A DNA stretch of 64,000 bases from Bordetella sp. 02P26C-1 (GCF_009763255.1 NZ_WSJB01000032.1:124001-188000); one strand, 5' to 3'. Positions 19,604 through 28,737 are shown, numbered from the stretch's first letter. Notes: generated by a model not told the origin, from the sequence alone. Numbers and translations are program-made.

Positions 19604-20827
19604 TTATCCGCGCAGCTGTGCGTCCACGACTTCCACCCAATGCCGCACCGGCACCTCCGTCCCGCTTTGCAGGTGGGTCACACAGCCTATATTCGCCGAC
19701 ACGATTACCTCTGGCCTCGTCTGCGAAATCGCGCTGAGCTTGCGATCGCGCAGCTCCAATGCCATCTCGGGATTCAACACCGAATACGCGCCGGCCGATC
19801 CGCAGCATAAATGTGTGTCTGCAAACGGCTGCAGCTCAAAGCCCAGATCCAGCAGCAACCGTTCGCTCAACGGCCGTAACCCTTGCCAATGCTGCAGCGT
19901 ACACGGCGGATGAAACGCCGCGCGGACTCCTGGCGTAAGCCGCGACCGCAAGGTCTCGACATGCGGGGCGACGATCTCGGCCACGTCCTTGACCAGTGAC
20001 ACGATGCGTTCCGCGCGCGCGGCATACGCCGGGTCGAGACGCAGATGGTGCGCATATTCCTTCACCATTGCGCCGCATCCCGAGGCGTTGATCACAATCG
20101 CTTCAACCGAGCCTGCCTCCACCAAGGGCCACCAGGCATCGATATTGGCGCGCATTTGATCCAGCGCCTCGCTTTGCGCGTCGAGGTGAAAATTTACCGC
20201 CCCACAACAACCCGCACCCGGCCCCAAGCGCGCGCCGATTCCGATCGCATCCAGCACTCTGATTGTCGCCGCATCGATAGTGGGCATCATCGATGGCTGC
20301 ACGCAGCCGGTGAGCATCAACACTTGTCGAGTATGCCGCGACACATCCGGCAGCGCGCCCACATCACGCCGCTCGGGAACTTTACGCCGCAAAGAATCCG
20401 GCAGCATGTCGCGCATAGCCTGCCCCAACCGCATCGCCGGCGCGAACAAAGACGAGTTCATGCCTTTGCGCAACAGCAAGCGCCGCAGCCTGTCTGGCCA
20501 CGGTCGCGCCACTTTCTGGTCCACGAGATTGCGCCCGATATCGACCAGATGACCATACTGCACGCCCGACGGGCACGTCGTTTCGCAATTGCGGCAATTC
20601 AAACAACGATCCAAATGCTCCTGCGTGGACCGGGTCGGTTCTTTGCCTTCCAATACCTGCTTGATCAGATAGATCCGCCCGCGCGGTCCGTCCAATTCAT
20701 CGCCCAGCACTTGATAGGTGGGACAGGTAGCCGTACAGAAACCGCAATGCACGCAACGCCGCAGAATCGCATCGGCTTCACGGCCTTGTTCGGTGTTTCG
20801 AGCCCAGGAGGCTAAATCGGTCTGCAT
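19604..20827 (-). CDS. glcF: Glycolate oxidase iron-sulfur subunit
   Basis: 407 residues. Two ferredoxin-type 4Fe-4S clusters are ligated by Cys25-28-31-35 (CVHCGFCTATCPTY) and Cys75-78-81-85 (CLNCRNCETTCPSG), followed by two CCG domains (GAGCCGAVNFHL and HLCCGSAGAYSVLNPEMA). This is GlcF, which with GlcD and GlcE oxidises glycolate to glyoxylate and passes electrons to the respiratory chain. It begins 6 bp after glcE and is the last gene of a minus-strand series aroG-dld-glcD-glcE-glcF. Confidence 0.97.
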   Translation of the reverse strand: MQTDLASWARNTEQGREADAILRRCVHCGFCTATCPTYQVLGDELDGPRGRIYLIKQVLEGKEPTRSTQEHLDRCLNCRNCETTCPSGVQYGHLVDIGRNLVDQKVARPWPDRLRRLLLRKGMNSSLFAPAMRLGQAMRDMLPDSLRRKVPERRDVGALPDVSRHTRQVLMLTGCVQPSMMPTIDAATIRVLDAIGIGARLGPGAGCCGAVNFHLDAQSEALDQMRANIDAWWPLVEAGSVEAIVINASGCGAMVKEYAHHLRLDPAYAARAERIVSLVKDVAEIVAPHVETLRSRLTPGVRAAFHPPCTLQHWQGLRPLSERLLLDLGFELQPFADTHLCCGSAGAYSVLNPEMALELRDRKLSAISQTRPEVIVSANIGCVTHLQSGTEVPVRHWVEVVDAQLRG

Positions 20828-20833
20828 GCTGCG

Positions 20834-21964
20834 CTATAGCTCCATCACCAATCGGCCGGGATTAAACAGCCCCGAGGGATCCAATTCCTGCTTGAGCCGC
20901 CGTGTGATCGCGGCGACGCCCGGCGCCAGCGGATGGAAAACGCCATCCGCCGGTATCGGCCCACCTGCCGCGCGGAATAAGGTGGCGTGCCCGCCCAGGG
21001 TTTGTGCGCGGGCTCGCACGGCCTGCGCATCCAGGCTGCCACTGAACCAACGCTGTCCGCCACCCCACTCGATCAAGGTCGGCGCACCGAAATCTTCTGC
21101 CGGCGTGGTGGGCGGTAAAGCCACACGCCACAAGGGCCGTCCGTGTTTGAAAAACGGATGCGTCTGCTCACGCAATGAACGCCACCAATCGGCCGCCTGT
21201 GCACCGTCGAGTTCGTGGCCGCCGATCGCGGCCTTGGCTGCGCGGATGGCCGGCGGTGCTCCTGACAATCGCACCGTCACACAGCCCGGTGTATCGGCGC
21301 CAAGATGCGTATCGCTATCCTCCAGCGCCGCCCAACTCGTTGCCGATATCGCCAGCGGCTGGCTGCGCCATTGCGCGAAACGCGTCAATGCCTCCTGCTG
21401 CGTCGCTTCAAAGCGCAGGCTTAGCTCCTCGAAAGGTTTAGGCATCACTTTGAGCGACACCTCGATAATGGCACCAAAGATACCCAGCGATCCGGCCAGC
21501 AAACGAGACACATCGTATCCAGCGACGTTCTTCATCACCTCGCCACCAAACGATAGCAGGCGGCCTTGCGAGTCCAGCAGTCTTGCACCCAGCACGAAAT
21601 CACGTACCCCGCCGACCGCCATACGCCGCGGCCCCGCCAGACCGGCGGCCACACACCCACCCACGGTCGACGAAGCGCCAAAGTGAGGCGACTCGAACGC
21701 CAGCATTTGCCCATATTCGGCCAGCTCCGCTTCCAAGGCCGCTAGCGAAGTGCCCGCGCGCACCGTGACGACCAATTCGGAAGGTTGGTAATTGATGATG
21801 CCGTTGTAGGCCGACATATCCAACAGGCAATGCCCGTCTTGCGGCGTCACCGGACGGTAGTTGCCGTAAAACGATTTGCTGCCGCCGCCACACACGTACA
21901 GCGGCTTGTGACCGGCGTGCGCGGTCATCACCTGATCACAGAGTTCAGACAGAACGAATTGCAT
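20834..21964 (-). CDS. glcE: Glycolate oxidase FAD-binding subunit
   Basis: 376 residues. FAD-binding type 4 (PCMH) domain with TVRAGTSLAALEAELAEYGQMLAFESP and GGCVAAGLAGPRRMAVGGVRDFVLGARLLDSQG; the C-terminal FAD-oxidase lobe is reduced, as is normal for GlcE. It starts MQFVLSELCDQVMTAHAGHKPLYVCGGGSK. It lies 11 bp after glcD and 6 bp before glcF. Its role is to form the glycolate-oxidising complex with both. Confidence 0.96.
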   Translation of the reverse strand: MQFVLSELCDQVMTAHAGHKPLYVCGGGSKSFYGNYRPVTPQDGHCLLDMSAYNGIINYQPSELVVTVRAGTSLAALEAELAEYGQMLAFESPHFGASSTVGGCVAAGLAGPRRMAVGGVRDFVLGARLLDSQGRLLSFGGEVMKNVAGYDVSRLLAGSLGIFGAIIEVSLKVMPKPFEELSLRFEATQQEALTRFAQWRSQPLAISATSWAALEDSDTHLGADTPGCVTVRLSGAPPAIRAAKAAIGGHELDGAQAADWWRSLREQTHPFFKHGRPLWRVALPPTTPAEDFGAPTLIEWGGGQRWFSGSLDAQAVRARAQTLGGHATLFRAAGGPIPADGVFHPLAPGVAAITRRLKQELDPSGLFNPGRLVMEL

Positions 21965-21975
21965 ACTCGCGCAAC

Positions 21976-23475
21976 CTAAAAGCGCGGAAGATCAGGAAAA
22001 CGCAGCTCTCCACTATGCACGTGCATTTTTCCGTACTCGGCGCAACGCGCCAAAGTCGGAATGACTTTCTCGGGGTTTAACAATCCCGCCGGATCGAACG
22101 CTCGCTTCACCGCCAAAAACGCATCCAGCTCATCACGCGAAAATTGCACGCACATCTGATTTATTTTCTCCATTCCCACCCCGTGCTCGCCTGTCACGGT
22201 GCCTCCCACCTGCACACACAGCTCCAGAATCGCTGCGCCGAACTTCTCTGCCCGTTCGACTTCGTCGGGCTTATTGGAATCAAACAAAATCAAGGGATGC
22301 AGGTTGCCATCGCCTGCATGAAATACATTCGCGCAACGCAGTCCGTATTCGTCTTCCATCTGCTCGATGGCTCCCAATACCCGTGCCAAGTGGCGTCGCG
22401 GTATCGTGCCGTCCATGCAGTAGTAATCCGGCGAAACACGTCCGGCGGCAGGAAACGCGTTCTTGCGTCCGGCCCAGAACAAAAGGCGCTCCGCCTCGGA
22501 GCGCGACACTTGCAAACGGGTCGCCCCCGCTTGCCGAAAGAGCGTTTCCATCCGCTCGATTTCGTGCGCGACTTCTTCCGCAGTGCCGTCGGATTCGCAT
22601 AACAGAATCGCTTGCGCGTCAACGTCATAGCCTGCCTTGACGAAGGGCTCGACCATTTGCACGGCGCGATGATCCATCATTTCAAGCCCTGCCGGAATGA
22701 TGCCCGCGGCGATCACATCGGTCACGGCCTGCCCTGCTGCCTCGACGCTGGCAAAGCTCGCCATGACGACTTGAGCACAGGTGGGCTTTGGAATGAGTTT
22801 GACGGTGACTTCCGTCACCACGCCCAGCATACCTTCGGAGCCAATGAAGACCGCCAGCAGATCAAGGCCGGCGGCGTCGGGAGCCTCGGAACCTAATTCG
22901 ACAACATCGCCGTCAATGGTCACCACGCGCGCGCGCAACACATTATGGATAGTCAGACCGTATTTCAGGCAATGCACGCCGCCGGAGTTCTCGGCCACAT
23001 TGCCGCCGATAGAACAGGCAATCTGACTGGACGGATCGGGTGCGTAATACAGCCCATGCGGCGCGGCCGCCTCGGAAATGGCCAGGTTGCGCACGCCCGG
23101 CTCGACCACGGCCGTGGCGCTTTGCGGGTCGATACGGCGGATGCGGTTGAACTTGGACATCCCGAGCAAAACGCCGCGCGTGTGCGGCATCGCGCCACCT
23201 GACAAACCCGTCCCGGCACCGCGCGCCACAATGGGCACATTCAGACGCTTGCACACCCGCATGACGGCGACGACCTCGCCTTCGGACTCGGGCAGCACAA
23301 CGATAGGGGGCAAGGCCCGATACAAAGACAAGCCGTCACACTCGTACGGCCGCGTATCCTCCTCGCGGTGCAGGATGCAATGCGCGGGTAGGACACCGCG
23401 CAGCGCCTCCAGCAGCGCGGTGGTCTCGAAAGCCGCCTGAGACGACGGCGAGAGGAGTTCGGCAAACGCATTCAT
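21976..23475 (-). CDS. glcD: Glycolate oxidase FAD-linked catalytic subunit
   Basis: 499 residues from ATG 23475, exactly the length of E. coli GlcD. The PCMH-type FAD site reads IVARGAGTGLSGGAMPHTRGVLLG; the catalytic lobe has FHAGDGNLHPLILFD and TVTGEHGVGMEKI, shared by GlcD and D-lactate dehydrogenases. It oxidises glycolate (and some D-2-hydroxy acids). A 7-bp inverted repeat lies in the 120-bp gap before it, so it may have its own promoter besides reading through from dld. Confidence 0.97.
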   Translation of the reverse strand: MNAFAELLSPSSQAAFETTALLEALRGVLPAHCILHREEDTRPYECDGLSLYRALPPIVVLPESEGEVVAVMRVCKRLNVPIVARGAGTGLSGGAMPHTRGVLLGMSKFNRIRRIDPQSATAVVEPGVRNLAISEAAAPHGLYYAPDPSSQIACSIGGNVAENSGGVHCLKYGLTIHNVLRARVVTIDGDVVELGSEAPDAAGLDLLAVFIGSEGMLGVVTEVTVKLIPKPTCAQVVMASFASVEAAGQAVTDVIAAGIIPAGLEMMDHRAVQMVEPFVKAGYDVDAQAILLCESDGTAEEVAHEIERMETLFRQAGATRLQVSRSEAERLLFWAGRKNAFPAAGRVSPDYYCMDGTIPRRHLARVLGAIEQMEDEYGLRCANVFHAGDGNLHPLILFDSNKPDEVERAEKFGAAILELCVQVGGTVTGEHGVGMEKINQMCVQFSRDELDAFLAVKRAFDPAGLLNPEKVIPTLARCAEYGKMHVHSGELRFPDLPRF

Positions 23476-23542
23476 GCAGACACAATAGCCTGACACTATG
23501 GTTTGTGGGAGGGCGGAATAACCCGCATCCACGCCCCGCTAA

Positions 23543-23566
23543 CACTGAGGACAGTAACGCTCAGTG
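23543..23566. repeat. 7-bp inverted repeat between the D-lactate dehydrogenase-like gene and glcD
   Basis: CACTGAG-GACAGTAACG-CTCAGTG, a perfect 7-bp stem with 10 bp between the arms, in the 120-bp gap ahead of glcD. No T-run follows on the minus strand, so a terminator is unlikely. It may be an operator for glycolate or lactate control, or a hairpin in the mRNA. Confidence 0.4.
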
Positions 23567-23595
23567 ACTAACCGACCCCTAGGCGTTTAGTTTAC

Positions 23596-25005
23596 TTACC
23601 AAGTGATGATTTTGCCGGGATTCAGAATGTTGTTCGGGTCGAACGCATGCTTGAGGCTGCGCATCAACGCGAGCGCTTCATCGCCGTGTTCTTCGGCCAT
23701 GAACTGCATCTTATGCAATCCGACGCCGTGCTCGCCGGTGCAGGTACCATCCGCGGCAATCGCGCGACGAACCAGATTATGGTTGATCGTTTCCGATTCG
23801 CGCCATTCGGTTTCGCTGTCGGGGTCCAACAACATCAGCACGTGGAAATTTCCATCGCCCACGTGACCCACGATGGTGTAGGGAAAACTGGCACGATCCA
23901 GCTCGTCCACGGTCTCCCGCACGCAATCCGCCAAGCGCGAAATCGGCACGCACACATCCGTGGTGCTGGCACGGCACCCCGGGCGCAATTGCAGACCAGC
24001 GAAATAGGCATTGTGCCGCGCAGTCCACAGACGATTACGGTCCTCGGGACGATCGGCCCATTCGAAATCCATGCCGCCGTGCTCAGTTGTAATGCTTTGC
24101 ACAATAGCGGCCTGCTCCTGCACGCCTGCCGGACTGCCATGGAATTCGAACACCAGCATCGGCGTTTCGCGCAATGTCAGTTTGCTATGCAAATTGACTG
24201 CGCGTACGGCGGCGGCGTCCATGAATTCGACGCGCGCCACGGGCACACCCATCTGAATGATCTCGATGACGCTTTTAACCGCGGCATCCAGCGTGGGGAA
24301 ATTGCAGACCGCGGCGGACACGGCCTCGGGCTGAGGATACAGACGCACCGTCACCTCGGTGATGATGCCCAGCGTACCCTCGCTGCCCACGAAAATGCGA
24401 GTCAGGTCATAGCCGGCCGACGATTTACGAGCGCGGCCCGCCGTACGCACGATGCGACCATCCGCTGTCACCACCGTTAACGACACCACGTTCTCGCGCA
24501 TCGTGCCATATCGCACGGCGTTGGTGCCGGAGGCGCGCGTGGCCGCCATACCGCCCAGGCTGGCATCGGCGCCCGGATCAATGGGAAAGAACAAACCCGT
24601 GTCGCGAATGTCCTCGTTCAATTGCTTGCGCGTGACACCGGCCTGAACCGTCGCGGTCAGATCCTCGGCGTTAACCGCCAAGACCTGATTCATCTGCGAC
24701 AGATCCAGGCTGATGCCGCCCTGGATCGCCAGAAGATGCCCTTCCAGCGAGGAGCCCGCGCCGTAGGGAATCAGCGGTACGCGATGTTCATTGCACAGCC
24801 GCGCGACGACCGCGACTTCCTCGGTACTACGCGCGAAAACCACCGCATCGGGCAACATCGGCGGATACGGGGATTCGTCGCGCCCGTGATGCTCGCGCAC
24901 CGCATGGGAAACGGACAAGCGGTCGGCAAATCGCTCACGCAAGGCATCCAGGCAAGCAGCAGGCACCGGGCGGCGCAGGTTTTCGGCAATAGCAGGCGCG
25001 TTCAT
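23596..25005 (-). CDS. FAD-binding D-lactate/2-hydroxyacid dehydrogenase (LDHD-like)
   Basis: 469 residues. The protein shares the GlcD fold but is closer to cytochrome-dependent D-lactate dehydrogenases: PYGAGSSLEGHLLAIQGGISLDLSQMN for the FAD site, FVGSEGTLGIITEVTVRLYPQPE, HVGDGNFHVLMLLDP and TCTGEHGVGLHKMQFM. It oxidises a D-2-hydroxy acid, probably D-lactate, and feeds electrons to the respiratory chain. It sits between aroG and glcDEF on the same strand. The ATG at 25005 is 52 bp past aroG. Confidence 0.93.
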   Translation of the reverse strand: MNAPAIAENLRRPVPAACLDALRERFADRLSVSHAVREHHGRDESPYPPMLPDAVVFARSTEEVAVVARLCNEHRVPLIPYGAGSSLEGHLLAIQGGISLDLSQMNQVLAVNAEDLTATVQAGVTRKQLNEDIRDTGLFFPIDPGADASLGGMAATRASGTNAVRYGTMRENVVSLTVVTADGRIVRTAGRARKSSAGYDLTRIFVGSEGTLGIITEVTVRLYPQPEAVSAAVCNFPTLDAAVKSVIEIIQMGVPVARVEFMDAAAVRAVNLHSKLTLRETPMLVFEFHGSPAGVQEQAAIVQSITTEHGGMDFEWADRPEDRNRLWTARHNAYFAGLQLRPGCRASTTDVCVPISRLADCVRETVDELDRASFPYTIVGHVGDGNFHVLMLLDPDSETEWRESETINHNLVRRAIAADGTCTGEHGVGLHKMQFMAEEHGDEALALMRSLKHAFDPNNILNPGKIITW

Positions 25006-25016
25006 GGCAGAAAGAC

Positions 25017-25047
25017 GGCGTAGAGAGGAAAAGATACATTCTACGCC
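25017..25047. repeat. 8-bp inverted repeat between aroG and the dehydrogenase gene
   Basis: GGCGTAGA ... TCTACGCC, perfect over 8 bp with a 15-bp loop, fills most of the 52-bp junction. No T-run on the aroG-sense strand. It could regulate the start of the following gene or protect the aroG mRNA end. Confidence 0.4.
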
Positions 25048-25057
25048 CTGTGCTGCC

Positions 25058-26131
25058 CTATTTGCTCACGGTGGAAGCCACGAGACGGCGCGCTTTAACC
25101 GCGGCGGCCAGGCGTTCCAACACGGCCACCGACGCCTCCCAATCGATGCAGCCGTCGGTAATGCTCTGACCGTAGACGAGCGGCTGACCGGGCACCAGGT
25201 CTTGGCGACCGGCCACCAGATGGCTTTCGATCATCAGACCGACGATACGCCCGTCGCCCGCTTCGATCTGGCGCGCGACGTCCTCGGCCACCAGTGGCTG
25301 ATTCTCGGGCTTCTTGCTGCTGTTGGCGTGGCTGGCGTCGATCATGACACGCTGAGCGAGACCGGCCTTGGCCATGGCCTCGCAGGCGGCAGAGATGCTG
25401 GCGGCGTCATAGTTCGGCGCCTTGCCGCCACGCAGGATCACGTGGCAGTCCTCGTTACCCGAGGTGGACACAATCGCCGAATGACCGCCCTTGGTCACCG
25501 ACAAAAAGTGATGCGACTGTGACGCCGCCTTGATCGCGTCGACCGCGATGCGCACGTTGCCGTCGGTGCCGTTCTTAAAGCCAACCGGGCACGATAGGCC
25601 GGAAGCCAGCTCGCGGTGAACTTGGCTTTCGGTCGTACGCGCCCCGATGGCGCCCCAGGACACCAGATCGGCAATGTATTGCGGCGTAATCATGTCGAGG
25701 AATTCGCAGCCCGCTGGCAAGCCCATGCTCGTGATGTCCAGCAGCAGTTCGCGCGCCACGCGGATACCGCGATTAATATCGAAGCTGCCATCCAGACCCG
25801 GGTCGTTGATCAAGCCCTTCCAGCCCACCGTGGTGCGCGGTTTTTCGAAGTACACGCGCATGACGACTTCCAGCTCGCCTTTGAGGCGGTCGCGCACCGG
25901 CTTGAGCCGGCTGGCGTATTCCAATGCCGCCTTGGTGTCGTGGATCGAGCAAGGGCCAATCACAACGATCAGCCGATCATCCATGCCGTGCAGGATGCGG
26001 TGCATCGACTGGCGGGCGGCGAAAACCGTCTTGGACGCGTCCTGCGTACACGGGAACTCGCGCATGACATGCGAGGGGGGATTGAGTTCTTTGATTTCGC
26101 GGATGCGAATGTCATCGGTATTGTGCGACAC
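25058..26131 (-). CDS. aroG: 3-deoxy-7-phosphoheptulonate (DAHP) synthase, AroG type
   Basis: 357 residues from a GTG at 26131, which has the ribosome-binding site AGGAG seven bases upstream. This class I enzyme condenses phosphoenolpyruvate and erythrose 4-phosphate, the entry step to Phe, Tyr and Trp. Motifs: GPCSIHDTKAALEYASRL, FEKPRTTVGWKGLINDP, GARTTESQVHRE and GKAPNYDAASI. An in-frame ATG at 26167 abuts the terminator hairpin and would only add 12 codons, so the GTG is preferred. It is preceded by a Phe/Tyr-rich leader peptide and an attenuator. Downstream on the same strand come the hydroxyacid oxidases. Confidence 0.96.
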   Translation of the reverse strand: MSHNTDDIRIREIKELNPPSHVMREFPCTQDASKTVFAARQSMHRILHGMDDRLIVVIGPCSIHDTKAALEYASRLKPVRDRLKGELEVVMRVYFEKPRTTVGWKGLINDPGLDGSFDINRGIRVARELLLDITSMGLPAGCEFLDMITPQYIADLVSWGAIGARTTESQVHRELASGLSCPVGFKNGTDGNVRIAVDAIKAASQSHHFLSVTKGGHSAIVSTSGNEDCHVILRGGKAPNYDAASISAACEAMAKAGLAQRVMIDASHANSSKKPENQPLVAEDVARQIEAGDGRIVGLMIESHLVAGRQDLVPGQPLVYGQSITDGCIDWEASVAVLERLAAAVKARRLVASTVSK

Positions 26132-26168
26132 GAGTAACTCCTGGGTTTCCCGCCCGTCTGACGGCATG

Positions 26169-26200
26169 AAAAAAGCCGCCAGGGCGCTGGCGGCTTTTTT
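26169..26200 (-). terminator. Attenuator terminator hairpin in the aroG leader
   Basis: A perfect 14-bp inverted repeat with a 4-base loop: on the minus strand AAAAAAGCCGCCAG-CGCC-CTGGCGGCTTTTTT, with the T-run only 37 bases before the aroG GTG start. It lies between the leader peptide stop (26217) and aroG, so it stops transcription before the gene unless an alternative structure forms. Confidence 0.92.
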
Positions 26201-26291
26201 AAGGATCTGGGCAACTTCAGTTTGAGTGCGTCCCTTCCTCCGCCAGCGGCTTCAGAAACTTATAAAAATAAAAATAAAAGGCGGGGGACGC
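26169..26291 (-). promoter_or_regulatory. Phe/Tyr transcription attenuator of aroG
   Basis: Four segments can pair in exclusive ways. Segment 1 (26280-26291, GCGTCCC then CCGCC) pairs with segment 2 (GGCGG at 26240-26244 and GGGACGC at 26228-26234). Segment 2 (CGCTGGCGG, 26240-26248) instead pairs with segment 3 (CCGCCAGCG, 26185-26193), which is the 5' arm of the terminator. If a ribosome stalls on the Phe/Tyr codons 8-15 it covers segment 1, frees segment 2, and so blocks the terminator. With charged tRNAs it reads on and the terminator forms. This is the logic of the E. coli pheA and trp attenuators. Confidence 0.88.
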
Positions 26292-26300
26292 GAATTTCAT
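26217..26300 (-). CDS. aroG leader peptide (27 aa, Phe/Tyr-rich)
   Basis: A 27-codon ORF on the aroG strand: ATG at 26300, TGA at 26217. Residues 8-15 read FYFYFYKF; in all there are five Phe and three Tyr codons. The only initiation signal is a weak AGAG about nine bases upstream. Stop is 17 bases ahead of the terminator stem. Control codons for two aromatic amino acids in alternation point to sensing of both charged tRNA-Phe and tRNA-Tyr. Too short to be a functional protein; the act of translation is the regulator. Confidence 0.87.
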   Translation of the reverse strand: MKFASPAFYFYFYKFLKPLAEEGTHSN

Positions 26301-26323
26301 AACGAAAGACTCTAGCACAGATG

Positions 26324-26352
26324 TTTATCGGCCGTCTATCAACTTTTGTCGA
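26324..26352 (-). promoter_or_regulatory. Candidate promoter for the aroG leader
   Basis: On the minus strand TCGACA (26352-26347) and GATAAA (26329-26324) are 17 bp apart; the -35 element matches five of six consensus bases, the -10 four of six. Transcription would begin about 18 bases before the leader peptide ATG. Confidence 0.5.
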
Positions 26353-26445
26353 ACAAGGCCTGGTGACCTTGCCCATCGTGGGATCGATTCAGGCGGCGTC
26401 CCGGCGCATGCGTGAAGGCTAGGCCCGCTGCGCCGGGGGCTGGCG

Positions 26446-27906
26446 TCAAGCCGTGCCGCCGACCGTGAGGCCTTCCATGCGTACCGTCGGCATCCCGACG
26501 CCCACCGGAACGCTCTGGCCGTCCTTACCGCAGGTGCCCACGCCCGAATCCAACCGCATATCGTTGCCGATCAGACTCACCCGGTTCATGGCATCCGGGC
26601 CGTTGCCGATCAAGGTTGCGCCTTTGACCGGATACGTGATCTTGCCGTTCTCGATCATGTATGCCTCGGATGCCGAGAACACGAACTTCCCGTTAGTGAT
26701 ATCGACCTGCCCCCCGCCGAAGTTGGCGGCGTACAAGCCATGCTTGACCGAGGCAATAATTTCCTCGGGCGGCGTGCTGCCGGCCAACATATAGGTGTTG
26801 GTCATGCGCGGCATCGGCAAGTGCGCGAAGGATTCGCGACGGCCGTTGCCGGTAGCGGAGGTTTTCATCAGTCGGGCATTCAAGGTGTCCTGCATATAGC
26901 CGCGCAGAATGCCGTCTTCGATTAACACATTGCACTGTGTGGCGTTGCCCTCGTCATCCACATTGAGCGAGCCCCGACGATCCGGCAAGGTGCCATCGTC
27001 CACGACCGTGACACCCTTGGACGCCACGCGTTCGCCGATGCGGCCGGAGAACACGCTGGAGCCCTTGCGATTGAAATCGCCCTCCAGGCCATGGCCGACG
27101 GCCTCGTGCAGCAAAATGCCCGGCCAGCCCGAACCCAACACGACCGTCATCTCGCCCGCGGGCGCCGGACGCGCCTCCAGGTTGACGAGCGCCTCGTGTA
27201 CCGCGCGCTCGACATAGCCCTGCAGCACCTCGTCGGAAAAATATCCTAGCCCTAGTCGGCCACCACCGCCGGCATGACCCATCTCGCGACGACCATCGCG
27301 CTCGGCGATCACGGTCAACGACAGGCGCACCAAAGGACGCACATCGGCGGCCAGACGCCCGTCGCTGCCCGCGACAAGAATCACATCGTATTCAGCGCCC
27401 AGACCAGCCATGACTTGAATGACGTGCGGATCGCGCGCGCGCGCCATGCGCTCGACGCGTTCGAGCAAGGCCACTTTTTCGGAAGCCGTCAGCGTACCCA
27501 GCGGGTCCACATCCCCATAGAGGCTGCGGCCGGCTTCGGGCGGCACTTGAGCGGCGACCTTTACCCGGCCCGCGCCCCGACGCGCGATACCGCGCACGGT
27601 ACGGGCCGAGGACAACAAGGCCTCGGGCGAGAGCGAATCCGAGTACGCGAAGGCGGTTTTTTCCCCGCTGATCGCGCGCACACCCACGCCCTGACCAATC
27701 GAGAAGCTGCCGGTTTTGACGATACCCTCTTCCAGGCTCCAGCCTTCGCTACGCGTGTACTGAAAATACAGGTCGGCGTAATCCACCTTATGGGTAAAGA
27801 TTTCCCCCAGCGCCCGGGCCATATCGGCCTCGGTCAGGCCCCAAGGGTCCAGCAATAAGGATTTGGCCGTGGCCAACGATTGGATATCAGGATCAATCAA
27901 GTTCAT
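26446..27906 (-). CDS. tldD: Metalloprotease TldD
   Basis: 486 residues. TldD pairs with PmbA/TldE in a zinc metalloprotease that processes peptides such as microcin B17 precursor and degrades CcdA. The metal motif [16 protein letters not shown] has its histidines at 267 and 272, and the conserved Cys loop [17 protein letters not shown] is near the C-terminus. The gene follows a Nit-type amidase by 12 bp. TldE (pmbA) is not in the window. Confidence 0.97.
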   Translation of the reverse strand: MNLIDPDIQSLATAKSLLLDPWGLTEADMARALGEIFTHKVDYADLYFQYTRSEGWSLEEGIVKTGSFSIGQGVGVRAISGEKTAFAYSDSLSPEALLSSARTVRGIARRGAGRVKVAAQVPPEAGRSLYGDVDPLGTLTASEKVALLERVERMARARDPHVIQVMAGLGAEYDVILVAGSDGRLAADVRPLVRLSLTVIAERDGRREMGHAGGGGRLGLGYFSDEVLQGYVERAVHEALVNLEARPAPAGEMTVVLGSGWPGILLHEAVGHGLEGDFNRKGSSVFSGRIGERVASKGVTVVDDGTLPDRRGSLNVDDEGNATQCNVLIEDGILRGYMQDTLNARLMKTSATGNGRRESFAHLPMPRMTNTYMLAGSTPPEEIIASVKHGLYAANFGGGQVDITNGKFVFSASEAYMIENGKITYPVKGATLIGNGPDAMNRVSLIGNDMRLDSGVGTCGKDGQSVPVGVGMPTVRMEGLTVGGTA

Positions 27907-27918
27907 AGAATCTCTGGT

Positions 27919-28737
27919 TTACAGGACGCGGTGTCGCAGCGCGGGCAGCGATGCGCGCACCTGAGTCAGGCGCTCAGCCTCTATCGTACCTCTGACTACG
28001 CCCGGGCCTTCGGGCAGGACGTCGATAATTTCGCCCCACGGATCGATCAGCATGGAATGGCCCCAGGTGCGGCGTCCGTTTTCATGATGGCCGCCCTGTG
28101 CGGCAGCCAATACGTAACACTGGTTCTCGACCGCGCGAGCGCGCAGCAGTAATTCCCAATGCGCCTTACCTGTCGTGTAGGTGAAGGCGGCCGGCACCAA
28201 AATCAAGTCCACCTGCCCCATCGCGCGATACAGCTCGGGAAAGCGCAGGTCATAGCATACGGATAATCCCACGCGGCCCAAAGGTGTTTGAATCGCCTGG
28301 ACGGATTCACCGGGACGAATCGCAATTGATTCGTCATACGACTCCGTGCCACGCTTGAAATTGAATAAATGAATTTTGTCGTAGCGCGAGGCGAGACGTC
28401 CGTCGGGGTCATAAACCAGACTCGTATTAAACACGCGCTCGGGATCCGGGCAGTCCAGGGGCAATGTCCCTCCTGCAATCCATATTCCGTGCTTGGCCGC
28501 CATATTCGCGAGAAAATCCTGAATCGGACCATCCCCCAAGCGTTCCTTAATCAGGAATTTTTGCCGATCGCTCGTTCCCATGAAGCAGAAATACTCCGGC
28601 AAACACGCAAATTTCGTACCCAGGTCCGCCGCTTGCGCGATTAATTCGCCAGCCTGCTTCAAATTATCTTCAACGCTGGGGCTCGAGACCATTTGAATAG
28701 CGGCCACGTTGAAGTCTGTTAATACGGGATCATTCAT
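27919..28737 (-). CDS. Nitrilase-superfamily amidase, probable deaminated glutathione amidase
   Basis: 272 residues. The full carbon-nitrogen hydrolase triad is present: Glu48 (CLPEYFCF), Lys121 (YDKIHLFNF) and Cys161 (VCYDLRFPELYR). The order and spacing, and the neighbour tldD, match the Nit1 branch that hydrolyses deaminated glutathione, a damage-repair reaction. The substrate is assigned by family resemblance only. Confidence 0.9.
   Translation of the reverse strand: MNDPVLTDFNVAAIQMVSSPSVEDNLKQAGELIAQAADLGTKFACLPEYFCFMGTSDRQKFLIKERLGDGPIQDFLANMAAKHGIWIAGGTLPLDCPDPERVFNTSLVYDPDGRLASRYDKIHLFNFKRGTESYDESIAIRPGESVQAIQTPLGRVGLSVCYDLRFPELYRAMGQVDLILVPAAFTYTTGKAHWELLLRARAVENQCYVLAAAQGGHHENGRRTWGHSMLIDPWGEIIDVLPEGPGVVRGTIEAERLTQVRASLPALRHRVL

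Noticed and set aside
26132-26167. ATG at 26167 as the start of aroG
   Set aside because: It sits right after the terminator T-run, has no ribosome-binding site, and adds only 12 codons. The GTG at 26131 has AGGAG at the right distance.
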